From assembly GCA_002305805.1 (NCBI GenBank), contig DBQY01000007.1, positions 63,645 through 127,644 of the forward strand: a stretch of DNA of 64,000 nt. The letters are read 5' to 3'. A program made the position numbers and the translations under genes. Below, in pieces: positions 1-6,556 of the stretch. The notes under the pieces were generated by a model that was not told where the DNA came from, did no database searches, and saw only the letters and a program-made list of their open reading frames with translations. This stretch comes from Atopobium sp. UBA1382 (GTDB lineage Bacteria; Actinomycetota; Coriobacteriia; Coriobacteriales; Atopobiaceae). Position 1 is the first letter of the stretch. Every line of letters starts with the position of its first letter.

Positions 1-448
1 CCTCGGCGTCGCGCCCGGGGGCAACGCGCTCGAGCAGGCCTCCTATGATGCCGCTCCCCGCGACGGGCCCCAGCTGGAACCCCTCGGGCAGCGTAAGGCA
101 CACCCTACGGTAATCCTCCAGCCCGACGCAGCGAAACACCAGCCGATCGCTGTTCCACACCTCGTGCAGGCACGCCCGGACGCGCGCCTCGTCGGGACGG
201 CCCTCGTCGGCGAGCAGCCCCTCGACCTCCGAGGAGAGCTCGCGCCGGTTCTCCGCGACCATCTCCTGAAGGAAGGCGTCCTTGGACGGGAAGAAGTGGT
301 AGAAGGTGCCCTTGGCGAGACCCGCCCGCCGGGCCACGTCCTCCACGCGCAGCGCGCGGAAGCCCTTGTCGCGCAGCAGCTCCCAGCCGATGTCCAGCAT
401 GCGAAGGCGCAGCCCCCTGCGCTCCTCCTCGGAAAAAATCGCCGGCAT
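1..448 (-). CDS. TetR/AcrR-family transcriptional regulator (partial, runs off the left edge)
   Basis: Reading the minus strand from an ATG at 446-448 gives MPAIFSEEERRGLRLRMLDI and then a typical TetR N-terminal HTH: RALRVEDVARRAG, followed by LAKGTFYHFFPSKDAFLQEM at about residues 33-65. The remaining ~85 visible residues are the start of the helical ligand-binding domain. The C-terminus lies outside the window. A GGGAGGCGATC ribosome-binding site precedes the ATG. The gene is divergent from the MFS exporter at 593, the classic arrangement of a local repressor and its drug efflux target. That regulatory link is inferred; the family call is firm. The ligand is unknown. Confidence 0.88.
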   Translation of the reverse strand, partial: MPAIFSEEERRGLRLRMLDIGWELLRDKGFRALRVEDVARRAGLAKGTFYHFFPSKDAFLQEMVAENRRELSSEVEGLLADEGRPDEARVRACLHEVWNSDRLVFRCVGLEDYRRVCLTLPEGFQLGPVAGSGIIGGLLERVAPGRDAE

Positions 449-494
449 GATCGCCTCCCGCTCGTCTCCTCCCCCCATTTTGACCGAATAAACG

Positions 495-518
495 TGACCG
501 ATTTTCCTAATCTGGTCA
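495..518. promoter_or_regulatory. Candidate TetR operator between divergent tetR and MFS genes
   Basis: An imperfect 24-bp palindrome runs from TGACCGATT to AATCTGGTCA, with TGACC/GGTCA outer arms. It lies in the 144-bp divergent intergenic region, where a TetR-type repressor would control both genes. Another TGACC occurs at 481-485. Assignment is by position and symmetry only. Confidence 0.45.
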
Positions 519-592
519 TTTTATGGGTGCGCGTGGCGTACATTCGTGTACGCCAAGTCAGTCCTCCGACGGCAAGACCGAAAGGAACCAGC

Positions 593-2041
593 GTGAACAA
601 GCAGAGCACATCGCCCTCGTCCCCGGCAGAGCTCTCCAAGGGGCAGAAGAACCTCGCCCTCGTCGTCATCCTGTGCATGACGCTCATGGAGATGCTCGAC
701 ACCACGATTGCCAACGTGGCACTCCCCACCCTGCAGACCGCGTTCGAGGTGGACATGGCCCTCGTCCAGTGGGTCTCGAGCACGCTGCTGGTGGTGAGCT
801 GCGCGTTCCTGCTCACCTTCGGCCGTCTCGGGGACATGATCGGCAAGGTTCGCGTCTTCCAGTTCGGCGTCGTCACCTTCACCGTGGGGTCGCTCCTGAG
901 CGCCCTTGCGCCGAGCCTGCCCGTTCTCATCGCCGCGCGCGCCGTCCAGGGCCTCGGCATCGCTGCCAGCATGGCCAACAACCAGGGCATCATCACCGAG
1001 ATGTTCGCGGACAGCCGAGGCCGCGCCCTCGGGCTGCTGGCCACCTTTACCGCCCTCGGCGCCATGTCCGGCCCCACCATCGGCGGCACCCTCGTCTCCA
1101 TGGCCCCCTGGCGCGTCATCTTCCTCATCAACGTGCCCATCGGCATCGTCTCGTTCCTCGTCGGCCTCAGGGTCCTGCCCAACCGCCGCCCCGCGGAGAG
1201 GAAGCGCTTCGACGTCAAGGGCGCCGTCCTGCTCTCCCCCGCCATCCTGCTCTTCTTTGCCGCCATCACCCTCATGCAGAAGGGGTTCTCGCCCCTGCAC
1301 GCGGTCATGCTCGCCGTGGCGGCGGTCCTGCTCGTGCTCTTCGTCATCGTGGAGCGCCGCGAGTCCGACCCGCTCATCAACATGGACGTCTTCAAGAACC
1401 TCGGCTTCGACGCCTGCCTGCTCACGGCCGTCTGCGTGTTCCTCGCCCTCTCGGGCATCACGGTCATCTCCCCGTTCTACCTGCAGCAGGCCATGGGCAT
1501 CGCGCCGGGCGTCGCGGGCGCCATCGTGGCGACGTACTCGCTCGTGAACGCCATCGTCGGCCCGATCTCCGGTACCGTCTCCGACAAGATCGGCTGCAAC
1601 ATCCCCGTCGTCGTCGGTGCGGCGCTGTTCGCGCTGGGCCTGAGCCTGTTCGCCTCGCTCTCGCTCGACACCCCCGTCCCGCTCATCGTCGCGATCATGA
1701 TGGGGACCTCGCTTGGCAGCGCCATCTTCCAGGCGCCCAACAACTCCCTGATCATGAGCCACGCCAAGCCCGAGATGCTCGGCTTCGTGGGCTCGCTCGG
1801 GAACCTCATGCGCTACCTCGGCCAGTCGCTCGGCATCACCGTCTCCATGGCGCTGCTCTACGGCAACATGAGCGACGTCGCCGGCTATCGCGTGACCGCC
1901 TACATCCCCGAGCGGCCGGACGTCTTCATCACTGGCATGTCGCGCACCTTCCTCATCCTCATGGGGCTCGTGATCGTGGGCATCGTCATCACGCTCGTGC
2001 GCATCTTCGTGCTCGACAGGCGCGAGGGCCACACCTCCTAG
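593..2041 (+). CDS. MFS multidrug exporter, DHA2 (14-TMS) family
   Basis: A 482-residue integral membrane protein predicted to export drugs or other small molecules by proton antiport. I chose the GTG at 593 because GAAAGGA precedes it and the protein then begins MNKQSTSPSSPAELSKGQKN just before the first helix. Family signatures include LDTTIANVALPTLQ in TM1 (motif D1 of DHA2 transporters), FGRLGDMIGKVRVF after TM2 (motif A) and ARAVQGLGIAASMANNQGII. About 14 hydrophobic segments fit the DHA2/EmrB-type length. It is divergently paired with the TetR gene at 1-448, which probably regulates it. Substrate cannot be read from sequence. A second DHA2 transporter sits at 60700-62331. Confidence 0.9.
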   Translation: MNKQSTSPSSPAELSKGQKNLALVVILCMTLMEMLDTTIANVALPTLQTAFEVDMALVQWVSSTLLVVSCAFLLTFGRLGDMIGKVRVFQFGVVTFTVGSLLSALAPSLPVLIAARAVQGLGIAASMANNQGIITEMFADSRGRALGLLATFTALGAMSGPTIGGTLVSMAPWRVIFLINVPIGIVSFLVGLRVLPNRRPAERKRFDVKGAVLLSPAILLFFAAITLMQKGFSPLHAVMLAVAAVLLVLFVIVERRESDPLINMDVFKNLGFDACLLTAVCVFLALSGITVISPFYLQQAMGIAPGVAGAIVATYSLVNAIVGPISGTVSDKIGCNIPVVVGAALFALGLSLFASLSLDTPVPLIVAIMMGTSLGSAIFQAPNNSLIMSHAKPEMLGFVGSLGNLMRYLGQSLGITVSMALLYGNMSDVAGYRVTAYIPERPDVFITGMSRTFLILMGLVIVGIVITLVRIFVLDRREGHTS

Positions 2042-2120
2042 CAGGCGCCGGGACCGGCGAGAAGAACCAGGTTGTCCGAGCGGCGGGCCAACGCCGCTCC
2101 CGAAGGAAAGGATCACCAAC

Positions 2121-3179
2121 ATGCGTGGGTACGGCGTCATAGAAGTGAACAACCCCGGCTGGATGGAGAAGGACCGCCCGCAGGTCGGCCCGCTCGACGC
2201 GCTGCTGCGCCCCGTCGCGGTCGCACCGTGCTCGAGCGACACGCACTGCATGCACGGCGGGTCGGGTCCCAAGCACAACCTCATCCTCGGGCACGAGTCC
2301 ATCGGCGAGGTCGTCGAGGTGGGCGAGCTCGTCCAGAACTTCAGGCCCGGCGACATCGTCGTGGTGCCCTGCAACACGCCCGACTGGGAGGTCCCGCAGC
2401 TGCAGCGCCGCAACGACAACAACGCCCACGACCGCCGTCTCATCGGCAGCTTCAAGTTCATGGGCAGCAAGGACGGTGTCTTCGCCGAGTTCTACCACGT
2501 CAACAACGCCGACGCCAACCTCGTGGCCAAGCCCGAGGACGTGAGCGTCGAGGATGCGCTCATGACCGTCGACATGATGTCCACGGGCTTCTACGGAGTG
2601 GAGCAGGCTGACGTGCAGTTTGGTGACACCGTCGTGGTCTTTGGCATCGGCCCCGTCGGCCTCATGGCGATCGCCGGCGCGGCGCTGCGCGGCGCCGGCC
2701 GCATCATCGGCATCGGCACCCGTCCCAACTGCGCCGCCCTCGCGCGGGAGTTTGGCGCCACGGACATCGTGAGCTACAAGGAGGGCGACGTGGTCGAGCA
2801 GATCCTCGACCTCGCCGGCCCCGTCGACGCCTGCATCATCGCCGGCGGCAGGGCATCGAGCGTCAACCAGGCGCTCCAGCTCACGCGCCCCGGCGGGGTG
2901 ATCTCCAACATCAACTACTTCGACGCTTCCGAGACCTTTGAGATTCCCACCGCGCTCTGGGGCCTCGGAATGAGCGACGTCGCCCTCAAGACGGGGTTCT
3001 GCCCCGGCGGCGCCTACCGCATCGGCCGTCTGCTCAACATCATCCGCGCCGGTCGTCTGCACCCCGGCAAGATGCTCAACTACACCTTCGAGGGATTTGA
3101 CAAGATCGAGGACGCCTTCCGCGTCATGGACGAGAAGCCCCGCGACCTCATCAAGCCGATCGTGAAGATCAGCTGGTAG
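2121..3179 (+). CDS. NADP-dependent zinc alcohol dehydrogenase (secondary alcohol / isopropanol type)
   Basis: A 352-residue medium-chain dehydrogenase, the same length as Thermoanaerobacter/Clostridium beijerinckii secondary alcohol dehydrogenases and colinear with them. Visible catalytic-zinc residues are C37 (APCSSDTH), H58-E59 (LGHES) and the Asp of TVDMMSTGF near 150. The Rossmann motif GIGPVGLMAIAG is followed by GIGTRP and a downstream Tyr (VSYKEG). These match the Gly-Ser/Thr-Arg...Tyr set that binds the NADP phosphate in that family. It lacks the structural-zinc four-cysteine lobe, as expected for the group. Likely role: interconversion of secondary alcohols and ketones, or other short carbonyl reduction, as an NADPH sink. 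It follows the MFS gene by 79 bp and ends at a strong terminator. Substrate range is inferred. Confidence 0.87.
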   Translation: MRGYGVIEVNNPGWMEKDRPQVGPLDALLRPVAVAPCSSDTHCMHGGSGPKHNLILGHESIGEVVEVGELVQNFRPGDIVVVPCNTPDWEVPQLQRRNDNNAHDRRLIGSFKFMGSKDGVFAEFYHVNNADANLVAKPEDVSVEDALMTVDMMSTGFYGVEQADVQFGDTVVVFGIGPVGLMAIAGAALRGAGRIIGIGTRPNCAALAREFGATDIVSYKEGDVVEQILDLAGPVDACIIAGGRASSVNQALQLTRPGGVISNINYFDASETFEIPTALWGLGMSDVALKTGFCPGGAYRIGRLLNIIRAGRLHPGKMLNYTFEGFDKIEDAFRVMDEKPRDLIKPIVKISW

Positions 3180-3203
3180 CACATCCGGCAGCACGGCATC
3201 TTC

Positions 3204-3236
3204 GGGGTCGGTCCCGACAAGCTCGGGACCGACCCC
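3204..3236 (+). terminator. Rho-independent terminator after alcohol dehydrogenase
   Basis: A perfect 14-bp stem GGGGTCGGTCCCGA / TCGGGACCGACCCC with a 5-nt loop, 24 bp after the stop codon. It isolates the MFS/ADH unit from the BrxD-like gene. The U-tract is poor (TCTCTGT). Confidence 0.7.
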
Positions 3237-3247
3237 TCTCTGTGAGC

Positions 3248-3286
3248 AGAACATCTGTTTGCTCTGTCCCGGGCGCATGCTATCAT
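3248..3286 (+). promoter_or_regulatory. Promoter of the BrxD-like gene with overlapping LexA/SOS-box-like site
   Basis: AGAACATCTGTTTG (3248-3261) fits the actinobacterial LexA pattern CGAACRNNYGTTYG at 13 of 14 positions. It overlaps a -35-like TTGCTC (3259-3264), followed after 16 bp by a -10-like TATCAT (3281-3286). A wider dyad GAGCA...TGCTC surrounds the box. The -10 position forces translation to begin downstream, at GTG 3315. The matching site before the helicase gene (6513-6526) makes chance less likely. LexA binding is inferred. Confidence 0.5.
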
Positions 3287-3314
3287 GGGAGGCCCGTCGG
3301 GGAAGGGAGGCTCT

Positions 3315-4610
3315 GTGACAGGCACGCCGAAGGTGCCCAAGCGCATCTCTGCGGTCATCATAAACTCGCTCAAGGGCGGCGTCGTGCCGCGCATCGGACT
3401 GCCCTACGTCACCGTCGGGCGCGAGCGCGAGATCCAGGCGCTCCTGCACGATCTCGAGCTCGTGGCGGACGGCGGCGCGAGCTTCCGCTTCCTCGTGGGC
3501 CGCTACGGCGCCGGAAAGAGCTTCCTGCTCCAGACCATCCGCACGCACGCGATGGGCAACGACTTTGTGGTGGCGGACGCCGACCTCTCCCCGGAGCGAC
3601 GCCTCCAGGGCGGGCAGGGCCAGGGCCTTGCCACCTATCGCGAGCTCATCCGCAACCTCTCTACCAAGACGCGCCCCGAGGGGGGCGCCCTCGCGCTGGT
3701 GCTGGACCGCTGGGTGGCGGCCCTGCGCGAGCAGCCGGACGCCGAGACGTCCCTCGCGGCACAGCTCTCCCCCATTCAGGAGCTCGTCTGCGGCTTTGAC
3801 TTCACGCAGGTCCTGCGCCTCTACTATCGCGCGAGCCTCGAGGGGAACGACGAGACGCGCGCCGGCGTGATCAAGTGGCTGCGCGGCGAGTTCCGCACCA
3901 AGACCGAGGCCCGCGGCGAGCTGGGCGTCAACGCCTGCATCACAGACGACACCTGGTACGAGTACCTCAAGCTCTTCGCGCAGTTCCTCGTGGGCGCCGG
4001 CTACAAGGGCCTCGTCGTCCTCATCGACGAGCTCGTGAACCTCTACAAGATTCCCAACGCCACCTCGCGCCAGTACAACTACGAGAAGATCCTCACCATG
4101 TACAACGACACGCTCCAGGGCAAGGCGCACCACCTGGGCATCGTCATGGGCGGCACGCCGCAGTCCATCGAGGACCGCCGTCGCGGCGTCTTCTCCTACG
4201 AGGCCCTGCGCAGCCGCCTCACGCAGGGGCGCTTCGCGAGCGCGGGCCTCGCGGACATGCTCGCGCCCGTCATCCACCTGGAGCCGCTCACCTACGAGGA
4301 GCTGCTCGTCCTCATCGAGAAGCTCGCGGACATCCACGCCGGCTACTTCGGCTACGAGCGCACGCTCACCGAGGCGCAGCTCGTGGGCTTCCTCAAGGTG
4401 GAGTTTGGCCGCGTGGGCGCGGACACCCACCTCACGCCGCGCGAGGTAATCCGCGACTTCATCGAGCTTCTCGACATCGTGTGCCAGAACCCGGGGGCAG
4501 ATGTGGACGCGCTGCTCAAGACGGACGCGTTCTCCGGCGCCATCTCAGCGCCCGCCGTTGCCGCCGGCGCGCAGGGCGTCGACGACGCCTACGCCGAGTT
4601 CACGATCTAG
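3315..4610 (+). CDS. brxD: BrxD-like ATP-binding protein (DUF2791 family, BREX-associated)
   Basis: A 431-residue P-loop ATPase. The start is taken at GTG 3315 because a strong GGAAGGGAGG site lies just before it; an in-frame ATG at 3285 would overlap the likely -10 box. The N-terminus RISAVIINSLKGGVVPRIGL is the family hallmark, followed by a Walker A GRYGAGKSFLL and a Walker B GLVVLIDELVNLYKI. The TPQSIEDRRRGVFSYEALRSRL region resembles sensor/arginine-finger segments of AAA-type proteins. In BREX type 2 and related cassettes, BrxD partners an Lhr-like helicase (established). Here the helicase follows at 6557 on the same strand but after a reverse-strand block, and no PglX methylase, PglZ or PglW is visible. 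Likely a reduced BREX-like or stand-alone ATPase-helicase defence or repair module; function is inferred. Confidence 0.8.
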   Translation: MTGTPKVPKRISAVIINSLKGGVVPRIGLPYVTVGREREIQALLHDLELVADGGASFRFLVGRYGAGKSFLLQTIRTHAMGNDFVVADADLSPERRLQGGQGQGLATYRELIRNLSTKTRPEGGALALVLDRWVAALREQPDAETSLAAQLSPIQELVCGFDFTQVLRLYYRASLEGNDETRAGVIKWLRGEFRTKTEARGELGVNACITDDTWYEYLKLFAQFLVGAGYKGLVVLIDELVNLYKIPNATSRQYNYEKILTMYNDTLQGKAHHLGIVMGGTPQSIEDRRRGVFSYEALRSRLTQGRFASAGLADMLAPVIHLEPLTYEELLVLIEKLADIHAGYFGYERTLTEAQLVGFLKVEFGRVGADTHLTPREVIRDFIELLDIVCQNPGADVDALLKTDAFSGAISAPAVAAGAQGVDDAYAEFTI

Positions 4611-5521
4611 GCGTCGCCGTCCGCGTCCCACACCTTCTCGACGACGCCACGCTCGTCCACCACATACGCGGAGTAAATCGGCTCGTCCGGCGCGGTCGCG
4701 TTCACCTCGAGGTAGCGGGGACCCTCCCTGTCGTCGAGCTCGTAGTAGACACGTCCGTCGCCCGTCCACGACACGCAGCAGGGCCGGCCAAAACGCTCCT
4801 CGAAGTCATCGACGGTCTTCTCGCCCCCATCGAGAAACGCTGTGACCTCGTCAACATCAGAGATGGTGTCCCCGGCCTCGTAGCGCAGGGGGTCGTCATT
4901 CACGAGGCGCGTCTCCCACTCCAGGGGATAGCTCAGCCGAAGGTGCAGTCCCATCCCTTCGGGCCAGTCCGTCTCGCGCGCGTCGTAGAGCATCGCCGAG
5001 TACGCGTCCTCGGACCATACGATGACGGTGGAGACGCCCACCTCTGCCTCGTCAAAGTCGTTCACGCTCACGAGCGTCATGTAGCACCAGTAGTTCTCGC
5101 CGTCGAGGACAAACGAGAAATCGGTCGAGAGCTCGACGCGACGCTTGCCGTCTTCGACCTTCTCGGATTCCATGGGGCGCGTCACCGAATGAGTGTCCAG
5201 GTAGCCAACGTGACCGGAACAGCTCTCCACCAGCTCGCCGGCCTGCTCGTCAAGATCGTCGGAGCCCGTGCGGGCCTCGGGCGAGAAGAGCCCGACAATC
5301 GCGTCCCCGTCACCCGCCTCGAGGGCGCCGAGAAGGCCCTCCGCCGCGTCAAGGCAGGCCTGCCCCCGGGGGCTCACGTACTCCTCGCCCGTCACCTTGC
5401 TTTCTACAAAGCGGACGAGGGTGTCGATGCGTTCAGAGCATCCCGTGCACAAGGCGACAACTGCCAGCGCGAGGGCAAGCATCACGAGAGTCCTTGTGCG
5501 GAACCTGTCTTTCGTACTCAC
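4607..5521 (-). CDS. Secreted lipoprotein of unknown function (possibly DUF5104)
   Basis: A 304-residue protein with a basic N-terminus, a hydrophobic stretch LVMLALALAVVALC and a lipobox ending at Cys28 (ALCTGC), so it is predicted to be lipid-anchored outside the membrane. The first mature domain (about 50-185: CLDAAEGLLGALEAGDGDAI, ENYWCYMTLVSVND) resembles the DUF5104 type as I remember it. The C-terminal part repeats the 'ITAFLDGGEKT..FEERFG' style of small binding domains. Start is GTG with GGGGG upstream. Its last codons overlap the stop of the BrxD-like gene by 4 bp, tail to tail. Nothing ties it to defence; it is part of the block that separates the BrxD-like gene from the helicase. 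Confidence 0.7.
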   Translation of the reverse strand: MSTKDRFRTRTLVMLALALAVVALCTGCSERIDTLVRFVESKVTGEEYVSPRGQACLDAAEGLLGALEAGDGDAIVGLFSPEARTGSDDLDEQAGELVESCSGHVGYLDTHSVTRPMESEKVEDGKRRVELSTDFSFVLDGENYWCYMTLVSVNDFDEAEVGVSTVIVWSEDAYSAMLYDARETDWPEGMGLHLRLSYPLEWETRLVNDDPLRYEAGDTISDVDEVTAFLDGGEKTVDDFEERFGRPCCVSWTGDGRVYYELDDREGPRYLEVNATAPDEPIYSAYVVDERGVVEKVWDADGDA

Positions 5522-5573
5522 GACGCCCCCTCACATGAAGTCACATCAAATCACTGCGCGCGGCCGATGCCCT

Positions 5574-6068
5574 CTATTCTTGCTGAATCTCGAGCAGCTT
5601 GCACATGTCCGTCGCGTTGAGCGCTGCAACGGGGCAGTGTCGCAGGAGCGTCTCGTCATTGGTCACGAGATAGTCGACCTTGCCTCGCATCGCCGATGCG
5701 ATGACGAGGTCGTCTTCGAAGTCCCCGTGCAAGGCGCGCTGCTTGGAGGCCATCCACACGTCCGTGTGATCGAGCGGCACGGCGCAGGCGATTGCCTGCA
5801 TGTTGTTGATACAACCCCACGCCGTGGCGGTCGCCGCCTGAGCGGCGGACTCACTGAGCGAGCCAGCCGCTGCGCGCTCGGCGCGCTTGTGTTCCGCCGA
5901 CACCAGGTAGTACACGTCCTTGGCAGTTGAGACGGCATAGACCAGGGTCCAATTATCCTCGAGGGCGCGCTCTATAAGCTGCCTAGCCGCCGCATGACCG
6001 CCTCTCCAGGGGAGATAGTAGTCAAGCCAGACATTGGTGTCCAGGAGCATCGATAGCTGCGGGCTCAC
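5574..6068 (-). CDS. PIN-domain ribonuclease toxin (VapC-like) of a toxin-antitoxin pair
   Basis: A 164-residue protein with PIN acidic residues: D near residue 10 in MLLDTNVWLDYYLP, D-D in GDFEDDLVIASAM and D in YLVTNDETLL. These form the Mg-binding site of a single-strand RNA endonuclease. The GTG start overlaps the TGA stop of the upstream antitoxin gene (GTGA), so translation is probably coupled, as in typical vapBC-like operons. An alternative start is the ATG seven codons in (MLLDTN). The C-terminal CKLLEIQQE is intact. Together with the antitoxin it forms an autonomous addiction module inside the stretch between the BrxD-like and helicase genes. Its RNA target is unknown. Confidence 0.85.
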   Translation of the reverse strand: MSPQLSMLLDTNVWLDYYLPWRGGHAAARQLIERALEDNWTLVYAVSTAKDVYYLVSAEHKRAERAAAGSLSESAAQAATATAWGCINNMQAIACAVPLDHTDVWMASKQRALHGDFEDDLVIASAMRGKVDYLVTNDETLLRHCPVAALNATDMCKLLEIQQE

Positions 6069-6439
6069 GAATCTAGCCCCCTCTCGCGAAGGCGCTCGAG
6101 CAGAACCTGCTCTCTGAGCTCGTCATAAGGAGGCTCATCAAATCCCTCGGACACCGATATGCCTCGAGATGCCAGCGAGCGCGCAACTATCTGACTTCCT
6201 TCTCGCGCCAGCGTGAGCTTGCGATCCCGCTCGGCGCACGCTGCGGAAGACGACTCTGACTGCTGGCCGGACACGAGCTCCCTGATCTTGTCGGGTCTGT
6301 CCGCCAGGCTAGAAAATAGCCCCCACATCGAACGAATGGCCTTCGTGGGCGTGAGCCCCGCCTTGGCAAGGGCCGCATCTCCCGAGACCTTGAGGTTCGA
6401 ATCAATACGTGCATTGATCTGCGCGAGGGTGGTATCCAT
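6065..6439 (-). CDS. RelB/DinJ-type antitoxin partner of the PIN toxin
   Basis: A 124-residue protein. The start is ATG 6437-6439 because GGAAAGGAGACCA precedes it; a longer reading frame lacks a site. The N-terminal MDTTLAQINARIDSNLKVSGDAALAKAGLTPTKAIRSMWGLF matches RelB/DinJ antitoxins (short beta strand, then ribbon-helix-helix with the LTPTKAIR turn). The C-terminal ~75 residues are charged and probably wrap the toxin. RelB antitoxins more often pair with RelE-fold toxins, so the PIN partner is a hybrid but known kind of pairing. It probably represses its own promoter via the palindromes at 6466-6486. Confidence 0.8.
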   Translation of the reverse strand: MDTTLAQINARIDSNLKVSGDAALAKAGLTPTKAIRSMWGLFSSLADRPDKIRELVSGQQSESSSAACAERDRKLTLAREGSQIVARSLASRGISVSEGFDEPPYDELREQVLLERLRERGLDS

Positions 6440-6465
6440 TGGTCTCCTTTCCAATGTAAAGCATA

Positions 6466-6486
6466 TGCTAGCATATTCTGCTAGCA
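6466..6486. promoter_or_regulatory. Operator of the toxin-antitoxin operon
   Basis: Two identical 8-bp palindromes TGCTAGCA (6466-6473 and 6479-6486) are spaced 13 bp centre to centre, just upstream of the antitoxin start in an AT-richer patch. Paired palindromes are the usual target of ribbon-helix-helix antitoxin autorepression. GCATATGC abuts the first copy. Confidence 0.6.
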
Positions 6487-6503
6487 ATAGCTAGGTATCC
6501 TCC

Positions 6504-6532
6504 TTGCAATCAGAAACATTTGTTCGTATACT
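6504..6532 (+). promoter_or_regulatory. Helicase promoter with LexA/SOS-box-like site in the spacer
   Basis: TTGCAA (-35), a 17-bp spacer and TATACT (-10) form a near-consensus promoter 24 bp before the helicase ATG. The spacer holds GAAACATTTGTTCG (6513-6526), which matches the reverse form of the actinobacterial SOS pattern, CRAACRNNYGTTCG, at 13 of 14 positions. Its position between -35 and -10 is ideal for repression. The BrxD-like gene has an equivalent site. Confidence 0.6.
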
Positions 6533-6556
6533 GACTAGCACCGAGGGGAGGTCGCC

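Noticed and set aside
521-2470. Very long open frames on the opposite strand of the MFS/ADH genes, and similar ones across the window
   Set aside because: They are mirror frames of high-GC genes, with His/Arg/Ala-rich low-complexity products and no recognisable domains or start sites.
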